A DNA stretch of 15,450 nt from Desulfobacterales bacterium (GTDB lineage Bacteria > Desulfobacterota > Desulfobacteria > Desulfobacterales > C00003106): NCBI GenBank assembly GCA_030672555.1, contig DAOVGD010000077.1, positions 1-15,450 of the forward strand. Reading direction: 5' to 3'. Below the pieces are notes generated by a model. The model worked only from the letters and a program-made list of their open reading frames with translations. It made no database searches and had not been told where the DNA came from. Shown piece after piece: positions 6,982-12,482 of this stretch (the stretch's first letter is position 1; the number at the start of each line of letters is the position of its first letter). The translations under genes were made by a program, and so were the position numbers.

Positions 6982-7717
6982 ACCAAACATTCACCAAAAA
7001 AAGCCCGTTGGGAGGTGCAGTAGCGCCGGCATTAGCACGATTTTTTGACAAAAGAATTTCATTAAATTCTTTTGGAGTAATCCGGCCAATTCCCACATCA
7101 ACCAACGTCCCAACAATATTTCTGGCCATATGTCTCAAAAAACCATTTGCAGAAATACTAAAAACCAGCTTCCCATCTTTATGCGCGTCAAACCCTATAT
7201 CTGATACAATTCGCACAGCATTTTTACGATCGCTTCCCGCGGCCTCAAAAGCGGAGAAATCGTGTTCCCCTTTAAGACAGGGAAGTGCGTCTCTCATCGC
7301 TTCAATCATGAAAGGCCGGCGTATATGCCATTCAAATCTCCGATGAATTGTGGACGGAATTTCGCGATTCAGGATATGATATTGATAACATTTCCCCTTG
7401 CAATCGTATCTGGCATGAAAATAATCTGATACCTGTTCAACATCTTTTATAACAATATCAGGGGGGAGAAGGCTATTCAATCCCTTTTTAAAAACCAGAG
7501 GGGTAAGCTTGGTGGCTACTTTGAAATTGGCAACCTGCCCAAGAGAATGAACACCTGCATCGGTCCGGCCTGATCCGATGAGTGTTACAGGTTGGCCGGC
7601 CATTATTTTAATAGCTGACTCGATGGTTTCTTGTACGGTAGCAACCCCTTTTTGTCGCTGCCAGCCATGATAATCTGTGCCGTCATATTCAATGATCAGC
7701 TTGAAGTTTTTGTGCAT
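6977..7717 (-). CDS. truA: tRNA pseudouridine(38-40) synthase TruA
   Basis: TruA converts uridines 38-40 in the anticodon stem-loop of many tRNAs to pseudouridine. The 246-residue protein has the family N terminus KLIIEYDGTDYHGWQRQ (residues 6-22). The catalytic aspartate D53 sits in GSGRTDAGVHSLGQVANF, the RYDCKGKCYQYHI segment follows at about 103-115, and the C-terminal half has FSISANGFLRHMARNIVGTLVDVG. The length is normal for a compact TruA. The ATG at 7717 fits the family start, but no Shine-Dalgarno sequence is visible and a fold-back arm begins about 20 bp upstream. The stop codon is contained in a short AATTGAGG-type repeat, so the last residue or two may have been set by the repeat. 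It lies between argC and lptD, with spacers on both sides that argue against tight coupling. Confidence 0.96.
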   Translation of the reverse strand: MHKNFKLIIEYDGTDYHGWQRQKGVATVQETIESAIKIMAGQPVTLIGSGRTDAGVHSLGQVANFKVATKLTPLVFKKGLNSLLPPDIVIKDVEQVSDYFHARYDCKGKCYQYHILNREIPSTIHRRFEWHIRRPFMIEAMRDALPCLKGEHDFSAFEAAGSDRKNAVRIVSDIGFDAHKDGKLVFSISANGFLRHMARNIVGTLVDVGIGRITPKEFNEILLSKNRANAGATAPPNGLFLVNVWY

Positions 7718-7738
7718 AATAAATAAAAAGCTTAATCG

Positions 7739-7970
7739 ATCCGCAGATTACGCAGATTTCACAGATCTTTAATAAAATTTAATTAGCCGCCTTCGGCAGG
7801 GCTTGCAGTAGCGCAGAGCTTTAGCTCTGCCATTATGATGCAGTGCTGAAGCCCTGCACTACGTTTAAAAAAAGGAATTTTCCATACAATCAAGTTATGT
7901 GATATGGAAATTATTGACACTACTATATAATTAATCTGTGGAATCTGTGGAATCTGCGTAATCTGCGGAT
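7739..7970. repeat. 232-bp fold-back element between argC and truA
   Basis: The 28-bp arms at 7739-7766 and 7943-7970 are inverted copies with one mismatch (27 of 28). The right arm is itself made of 9-bp tandem units (AATCTGTGG, AATCTGTGG, AATCTGCGT, AATCTGCGG). Between the arms is a second palindromic block with a perfect 7-bp stem, GCAGAGC-TTTA-GCTCTGC (7813-7830), flanked by GCAGGGCTT (7796-7804) and AAGCCCTGC (7849-7857). No gene is visible inside. It fills the 284-bp argC-truA gap almost completely. This nested layout resembles non-autonomous palindromic elements such as REP/BIME or MITE types; no family name is claimed. Confidence 0.75.
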
Positions 7971-8001
7971 ATAATACGAATTAACTCTTACTCAGCTTCT
8001 T

Positions 8002-9039
8002 CTAAACCGGAAACGGGCAGGCGGAAAGTCCCGCGGTTTCCGGAAGTCCCGCCATTATATTCATATTCTGCACTGCTTGACCTGAGGCCCCTTTGACCAG
8101 ATTATCAATCACAGAAATTAAAATCAAACGATTAGCCCGTTTGTCTATCTGGAATCCGATATCACAGTAATTGGTGCCCCGCACATGCAGGGTATCCGGA
8201 ACTCGCCCCGAAGCTAAGACGCGGACAAATGGTTTGTCCTTATAATATGACACCAACTGGTCATGCACAACATCATCGGAAAAATCACCGGAGAGATCAG
8301 CATAAATAGTTGTCAGCATACCCCGGCTCATTGGAACAAGATGAGGAGTAAAGGTAATCGTCACATTACGGCCTGCGAGATTACTTAATACTTCTTCCAT
8401 TTCCGGGGTATGTCGGTGAGCTGCTACCTTATAAGCACGAAATCCTTCATGAACCTCACAAAAATGCGTGGTTAAAGAAAGGGAACGACCAGCGCCACTG
8501 GCCCCTGATTTGGAATCAACAATAATAGAATCCAGGTCAATGAGATTCTCCTTCATAAATGGTGCAAGCGGCAAAATAGTACTTGTAGGATAACAACCTG
8601 GATTACCGATTAAGGAACTCTTTTGTATTAACTCAAGGTTGATCTCCGGCAACCCATATGTAGCCGTCTCTAAAAGAGATGGAGATTCATGAGGTTGGTA
8701 CCATTGTTCATAAATAGCGGGGTCCTTAAATCGAAAATCAGCACTAAGATCTATTACCTTAGCTCCTCTCTCCAATAACCCGGGGACTACCCCCATAGCA
8801 ACCTTATGCGGCAACGCTGTAAAGACAAAATCAGCGGTCTCTGAAACAGTATCAGCATCAAACAGGATACATTTCAAGTCAACTACGCCGGCCATAGCAG
8901 GATAAATCTCGTCAAACGGTTTACCAGCATACTGGCGCGATGTAATGAGAACTAATGAGGCCTCTGGGTGCCCCGCTAAAATCCGCACCAGCTCTGCACC
9001 GGCATAACCTGTTGCCCCAATTACAGCAACCTTGATCAT
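8002..9039 (-). CDS. argC: N-acetyl-gamma-glutamyl-phosphate reductase (ArgC)
   Basis: ArgC reduces N-acetylglutamyl phosphate to the semialdehyde with NADPH, the third step of arginine biosynthesis. I place the start at the ATG at 9039, giving 345 residues beginning MIKVAVIGATGYAGAELVRIL. GGAGG stands 9 nt upstream and the nucleotide motif G8-x2-G11-x2-G14 is then at the normal position. The reading frame stays open for 16 more codons upstream (to 9087), but that stretch is unlike the family. The catalytic cysteine is C149 in GNPGCYPTS. Other family text includes VIDLSADFRFKD, SGASGAGRSL and HRHTPEMEE. It lies downstream of rpsI but is separated from it by a strong terminator, so it probably has its own promoter. 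No other arginine gene is in the window. Confidence 0.96.
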   Translation of the reverse strand: MIKVAVIGATGYAGAELVRILAGHPEASLVLITSRQYAGKPFDEIYPAMAGVVDLKCILFDADTVSETADFVFTALPHKVAMGVVPGLLERGAKVIDLSADFRFKDPAIYEQWYQPHESPSLLETATYGLPEINLELIQKSSLIGNPGCYPTSTILPLAPFMKENLIDLDSIIVDSKSGASGAGRSLSLTTHFCEVHEGFRAYKVAAHRHTPEMEEVLSNLAGRNVTITFTPHLVPMSRGMLTTIYADLSGDFSDDVVHDQLVSYYKDKPFVRVLASGRVPDTLHVRGTNYCDIGFQIDKRANRLILISVIDNLVKGASGQAVQNMNIMAGLPETAGLSACPFPV

Positions 9040-9142
9040 TGTTAATCCCCTCCTGTCACACAGTTTACATTCATGTGATGTATCCAATTACGCCCAAAGC
9101 GCTTAAATAAGCATTTTTTTAACCCCAGAGTAGTTGGAATAA

Positions 9143-9251
9143 AATTCACAATTGACAATCAGCAATTGATTATTGACAATTTATGCTGATAAATTAAGCA
9201 CTTATAGACACTGACCCATTTTGTATAATAATCAATAATCAATTGTGAATT
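9143..9251. repeat. AT-rich fold-back repeat upstream of argC
   Basis: AATTCACAATTGA at 9143-9155 is perfectly inverted at 9239-9251. Inside, CAATTGATTATTGAC and CAATAATC units repeat the same theme in both orientations. It occupies the middle of the 331-bp rpsI-argC gap (9040-9370), which otherwise holds the rpsI terminator at its right and the argC ribosome site at its left. I could not pick out a convincing argC promoter in the AT-rich background. Confidence 0.6.
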
Positions 9252-9277
9252 ACTAATTATTAATGATTTTTCCCCTG

Positions 9278-9303
9278 TTTGTGCGCCCTGCCGGACGCAC
9301 AAA
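9278..9303 (-). other. Second stem-loop behind the rpsI terminator
   Basis: TTTGTGCG (9278-9285) pairs perfectly with CGCACAAA (9296-9303). It immediately follows the main terminator hairpin in transcription order but has no U-run of its own. It may protect a 3' end or act as a back-up stop. Confidence 0.5.
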
Positions 9304-9304
9304 C

Positions 9305-9344
9305 AAAAAGAGGAAGGGGCCTTAGGCCACCTTCCTCTTTTTTT
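9305..9344 (-). terminator. Rho-independent terminator of rplM-rpsI
   Basis: A 17-bp stem (9305-9317 with 9330-9342, plus GGCC at 9318-9321 with 9325-9328, one bulged base) closes a 3-nt loop. On the minus strand it is followed by TTTTTGTTT. The other strand ends in seven T, so it could work in both directions. It starts 27 bp after the rpsI stop codon and separates the ribosomal operon from argC. Confidence 0.9.
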
Positions 9345-9370
9345 ATTAAAATATCAAGTACGTGTTGATA

Positions 9371-9766
9371 TTAACGTTTCGAGAATTGAAAATTGGCGCG
9401 CGCCCCTTTTTGTCCATACTTTTTCCGTTCCTTAACCCGGGGATCGCGTTTTATAAAGCCGGCTTTCTTAAGAGGGCCTCTTAATTCGGAATCAACAAGC
9501 AACAAGGCCCTGGCAATACCATGTCTAATCGCACCTGCCTGTCCCGAAACCCCACCACCTGAAACATTGATCGACACATCAAATCGGTCCCGAGTTCCTG
9601 TCAAATCAAAAGGCTGCCTGACAAGCATTTTGGCGCTTTCTAATGTAAAATACTCATCAATGGGACGATTGTTGATAATAATAGCCCCGCCCCCCGGCAT
9701 TAAACGTGTTCGGGCGACCGAGGTCTTTCGTCTTCCTGTTGCATAATAAACTTCTTTTGATACCAT
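9371..9766 (-). CDS. rpsI: 30S ribosomal protein S9
   Basis: S9 (uS9) belongs to the head of the small ribosomal subunit, and its basic C-terminal tail reaches the P-site tRNA. The 131-residue protein starts with the family text YYATGRRKTSVARTRL and contains GAIIINNRPIDEYF and SGGGVSGQAGAIRHGIARALL. It ends with the conserved KKYGQKGARANFQFSKR tail, whose terminal arginine is the tRNA-contacting residue in the family. The ATG at 9766 has GGAG 6 nt upstream. It follows rplM after 23 nt in the usual rplM-rpsI operon, with a strong terminator 27 bp beyond the stop codon. Confidence 0.99.
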   Translation of the reverse strand: MVSKEVYYATGRRKTSVARTRLMPGGGAIIINNRPIDEYFTLESAKMLVRQPFDLTGTRDRFDVSINVSGGGVSGQAGAIRHGIARALLLVDSELRGPLKKAGFIKRDPRVKERKKYGQKGARANFQFSKR

Positions 9767-9789
9767 AATATGCTCCGATATACTCCGCT

Positions 9790-10218
9790 CTAAATTTCTA
9801 ACGATTCCGGGCTTTGCGCAGTGTGTGGGTGATCGCTCCCAGCATAAACCTTCAACTTTTTTATAATCTTCCTCCCCAGGCTGTTTTTGGGAAGCATCCC
9901 TTTTACCGCAAAACGTATTAAATCTTCAGGACGTTTCTTCAACAAGTCCTTTGCTGTAATCGACTTAATCCCACCCACATATCCAGAATGGCGATAGTAT
10001 CGCTTATCGTCCCATTTCTTACCGGTCAACACAATTTTGTCCGCGTTAACCACTACGATAAAATCGCCGGTGTCAACATGAGCAGTATAGATAGGTTTAT
10101 GTTTTCCTCGAAGTCTGAAAGCGATATTCGAGGCAAGTCGTCCCAATACTTGACCTGCTGCATCTACCACATACCACTTTCTATCTACACTATCTTCTTT
10201 GGCAACCACTGTCTTCAC
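9790..10218 (-). CDS. rplM: 50S ribosomal protein L13 (GTG start)
   Basis: L13 (uL13) is an early assembly protein of the large ribosomal subunit. I choose the GTG at 10218 over the ATG at 10251. GTG has GGAG 8 nt upstream, gives the canonical 142 residues, and produces MKTVVAKEDSVDRKWYVVDA, which aligns with the usual L13 N terminus. The longer version adds 11 residues unlike the family. Further family text includes GRLASNIAFRLRGKHKP, VNADKIVLTGKKWDDKRYYRHSGYVGGI and AVKGMLPKNSLGR. Autoregulation of rplM-rpsI through the leader is known in some bacteria. Here the leader contains a large hairpin (10274-10387), but its sequence looks like an intergenic repeat. A weak promoter may lie just before the gene; none is certain. 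Confidence 0.97.
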   Translation of the reverse strand: MKTVVAKEDSVDRKWYVVDAAGQVLGRLASNIAFRLRGKHKPIYTAHVDTGDFIVVVNADKIVLTGKKWDDKRYYRHSGYVGGIKSITAKDLLKKRPEDLIRFAVKGMLPKNSLGRKIIKKLKVYAGSDHPHTAQSPESLEI

Positions 10219-10273
10219 AATCTTTACTCCACTATAATTTATTTTGGACACCCCGATACGGTCATTCTTCCCT

Positions 10274-10387
10274 ACAGGGCGGGCAGATGAACACAGACAG
10301 ATCGGAATTCGGAATTGAGGGATTTAGGAATTCCTTAATTCCTAAATTCGGAATTCTTGATAATCTGTGTTCATCTGCCTGCCCTGT
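10274..10387. repeat. 114-bp fold-back element in the rplM leader
   Basis: The 24-bp arms 10274-10297 and 10364-10387 (ACAGGGC-GGCAGATGAACACAGA type) are inverted with one mismatch (23 of 24). The core holds a perfect 10-bp palindrome, TTTAGGAATT-CCTT-AATTCCTAAA (10323-10346), flanked by GGAATTC on both sides. It lies between tRNA-fMet and rplM and would be transcribed as a long hairpin about 55 nt before the rplM GTG. Both arms and core resemble the composition of the other intergenic elements here more than a ribosomal leader. The remaining bases of the 267-bp gap (10219-10485) show no gene. Confidence 0.75.
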
Positions 10388-10485
10388 GAAATGCGAAGCT
10401 ATTTAACCAGGGTGAAAATCTGTGTCCTATATCTAATCTTCTAATTTAATCTTGACGGTCAGGAAAAAAGGTCTCATTATTATTC

Positions 10486-10562
<77 letters not shown>

Positions 10563-10583
10563 TCACCTCAATCAGAAATAAAA

Positions 10584-10613
10584 ATTATTAAACTATAATC
10601 AATGCCGTGTCAA
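10584..10613 (-). promoter_or_regulatory. Sigma-70-type promoter of tRNA-fMet
   Basis: On the minus strand TTGACA (10608-10613, a perfect -35) is followed after 18 bp by AATAAT (10584-10589, 5 of 6 to the -10 consensus). The -10 lies 21 bp before the mature tRNA 5' end. It sits in the 70-bp gap after the PilZ gene. This is the best promoter by eye in the window. Confidence 0.7.
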
Positions 10614-10632
10614 GTATTTTTAAGCTACGGGG

Positions 10633-10998
10633 TTAAAAGGCTGAGTTGCCGATCTCCTCGTCTACCTGATCGGCATCACCAAGGTTGTAAGCTACAATAT
10701 TTCTTAAATGCGTAAAGGTCTCTGAATCCATTTCTAAGAAGTCGACCCCCACCCCATTGGAAGATATACGAGCAATTTTCCCCTTAATATCGAGAGGTGG
10801 CATTCCGGAAGCCCCAGAAAGACTGATTCTTACACGACAAGGTTTCCCCTGGGAAATCTTGTCTCCTGTTTCTATAAAGACCCCTTTCATGCTGATATCC
10901 TTAGAGGTAACATTGATAGTATCATGTCCCTCCACATGAAGCTCAACATCAACTTGGAAGGGAACTCGAAGCCTTCTTCGCTGCTCACCTGGTGCCAT
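10633..10998 (-). CDS. Stand-alone PilZ-domain protein (probable c-di-GMP receptor)
   Basis: PilZ domains bind cyclic di-GMP and relay it to motility, secretion or polysaccharide machinery. This 121-residue cytoplasmic protein is essentially one PilZ domain. The two ligand motifs are present: R7-x3-R11 in QRRRLRVP, and D34-x-S36-x2-G39 in KDISMKGVFIE. The expected beta-barrel pattern follows (CRVRISL, LDIKGKIARI, GVGVDFLEMD), and an acidic tail ends the protein. No signal peptide, membrane helix or output domain is visible. The ATG at 10998 has an excellent GGAGG 6 nt upstream. Neighbours are the amidohydrolase upstream and tRNA-fMet downstream, with 160 and 70 bp gaps, so the context does not reveal a partner. 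The motifs are intact, which favours ligand binding; the downstream target is unknown. Confidence 0.9.
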   Translation of the reverse strand: MAPGEQRRRLRVPFQVDVELHVEGHDTINVTSKDISMKGVFIETGDKISQGKPCRVRISLSGASGMPPLDIKGKIARISSNGVGVDFLEMDSETFTHLRNIVAYNLGDADQVDEEIGNSAF

Positions 10999-11020
10999 GC
11001 CTCACCTCCGTTTGAATTCA

Positions 11021-11064
11021 TTGGAGTGTTGGAGTGTTGGATATTCTTTTTTCCAATACTCCAA
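11021..11064. repeat. Small direct and inverted repeat upstream of the PilZ gene
   Basis: TTGGAGTG occurs twice in tandem at 11021-11036. TTGGAGTGTTGGA (11029-11041) is inverted at 11052-11064 with 12 of 13 matches around a 10-nt loop. The hairpin would lie in the 5' leader of the PilZ mRNA, about 30 bases from its start codon. The rest of the gap (11065-11158) ends in an AT-rich tract with TATATATAAT; I see no terminator for the amidohydrolase gene. Confidence 0.5.
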
Positions 11065-11158
11065 GCCCACCGTTTTGATCAATTTTCACGGCACGTTTAA
11101 CCAACCCCGATCGTTTGTTAGTGATATTATATATATAAATCGAAAATAATATGGAATG

Positions 11159-12478
11159 TCAAGAAAAACACCTCAGTTTTTCGTCTGCGATCCGATTGAC
11201 GGCATTCATCGTCGCTTCTAAATCGAGTGTTTTCAATATGCGTCTCTCCATAACAACCCGCCCATCTATAATGACAGTAGTCACATCATTCCCTGTAACA
11301 GCATATACCAAATGTGAGTATACATTATACATGGGGGTAAGATGTGGCTTCCTAATATCAATTACTATAATATCGGCCTTTTTACCTACTTCCAGGGAAC
11401 CGATAAGTGTATCCATTCCCAACACCTTGGCGCCATTGATGGTTGCCATTTCAACCACGGCCTTGGCATCCATGACAGTGGGATCAAGAGTGTTGACCTT
11501 GTGGAGCTTGGCTGCGGAATCCATTTCCTGAAAAAGATCGAGATTGTTATTGCTCGCGCACCCATCGGTCCCGAGTCCTACCGTGATTCCGCTCCTGATG
11601 AGTTCAGGAAGCGGGGCGATTCCAGAGGCTAACTTCATATTGCTTTCAGGATTGTGAGCGACCTTTACATCAAACCTTTTCATAAGGGTTATATCTTCAT
11701 CTGTAAGAGCTACACAGTGATCGGCTATCATGCGCGGACACAGAATATCCAGGTTGGACAGATGGCCCACGGGTGTGAAGCCATATTTTTCTCGCATCTG
11801 ACGTACTTCGTGCTCTGTCTCTGCAAGGTGAATCACCAACGGGGCATTATATCGGTCAGACAGTTCCTTTGCCCTTTGCAAAACATCGGGAGAACAAAGA
11901 TAGGGGGAATGGGGTTCCACTGCTATGGAAACAAGGGGGTCATCTTTCCACTTATCAAGGAGCATCTCCGTGTATGCAAACCCTTTTTCAATCGGGCCAT
12001 AGTTGGGTGACGGAAAATCGTACAGGACCTCGCCTACCAAGGCACGCATGCAGGCATATTTGGCTGCCCCGGCCACAGAGTCTTCAAACAGATACATATC
12101 GCAAAAGGTGGTAGTGCCGGAAAGGATCATCTCGGCGCAGGCCAAAAGGGTCCCCTGATAGACCATCTCAGGCGAAAGTTTGTTTTCAGCAGGGAAGATA
12201 TGATCATTCAACCAGGTCATTAGAGGCAGGTCATCGGCCAACCCCCTGAAACAGGTCATGGCGGCGTGAGTATGCGTATTGATCAGACCCGGCATAACAA
12301 TCCCGCCCCGGGCATCTATCTCTTTTTCTCCTCTGAAAACGCTACATACGCTCTGTTCCTGCCCGACCTCCACGATGAGATCACCGCGAACCGCTACCGC
12401 CCCAGGAAAGAATATAGACCCCTCTCTGTTCATGGTCACAACGGTACCGTTGCGGATGATAATATCAACGTGCTCCAT
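11159..12478 (-). CDS. mtaD: 5-methylthioadenosine/S-adenosylhomocysteine deaminase-type amidohydrolase
   Basis: Members of this family hydrolytically deaminate methylthioadenosine, S-adenosylhomocysteine or related adenosines, salvaging the by-products of SAM use. I start it at the ATG at 12478, giving 439 residues (MEHVDIIIRNGTVVTMN). GAGG stands about 9 nt upstream and this is the usual family start; the open frame extends 15 codons further into clpB. The amidohydrolase metal and catalytic residues are present: H69-x-H71 (NTHTH), H190 (EPHSPY), H217 and E220 (HLAETEHE), H254 (ADHC), and D305 (GTDGCASNN). The C terminus returns to the small beta domain (GKKADIIVIDI, VIIDGRVV). Its start lies 4 nt after the clpB stop, so translation is probably coupled. 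Guanine or other nucleoside deaminases are the alternatives, but the sequence pattern favours MtaD. Confidence 0.88.
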   Translation of the reverse strand: MEHVDIIIRNGTVVTMNREGSIFFPGAVAVRGDLIVEVGQEQSVCSVFRGEKEIDARGGIVMPGLINTHTHAAMTCFRGLADDLPLMTWLNDHIFPAENKLSPEMVYQGTLLACAEMILSGTTTFCDMYLFEDSVAGAAKYACMRALVGEVLYDFPSPNYGPIEKGFAYTEMLLDKWKDDPLVSIAVEPHSPYLCSPDVLQRAKELSDRYNAPLVIHLAETEHEVRQMREKYGFTPVGHLSNLDILCPRMIADHCVALTDEDITLMKRFDVKVAHNPESNMKLASGIAPLPELIRSGITVGLGTDGCASNNNLDLFQEMDSAAKLHKVNTLDPTVMDAKAVVEMATINGAKVLGMDTLIGSLEVGKKADIIVIDIRKPHLTPMYNVYSHLVYAVTGNDVTTVIIDGRVVMERRILKTLDLEATMNAVNRIADEKLRCFS

Positions 12479-12482
12479 TGCT

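Noticed and set aside
6855..7346. Plus-strand 163-codon open frame across the lptD-truA gap
   Set aside because: It begins in repeat DNA and continues antisense to truA; no ribosome site or recognisable domain.
7925..7971. CRISPR-like short repeats
   Set aside because: The 9-bp units are directly adjacent with no unique spacers; they form a tandem-unit arm of an inverted repeat.
10219..10251. Longer rplM starting at the ATG at 10251
   Set aside because: The extra 11 residues do not match L13, while the GTG at 10218 has GGAG at 8 nt and gives the canonical 142-residue protein.
10452..10480. Plus-strand TTGACG promoter-like hexamer
   Set aside because: No supported plus-strand gene follows it, and the tRNA immediately downstream on that strand is encoded on the other strand.
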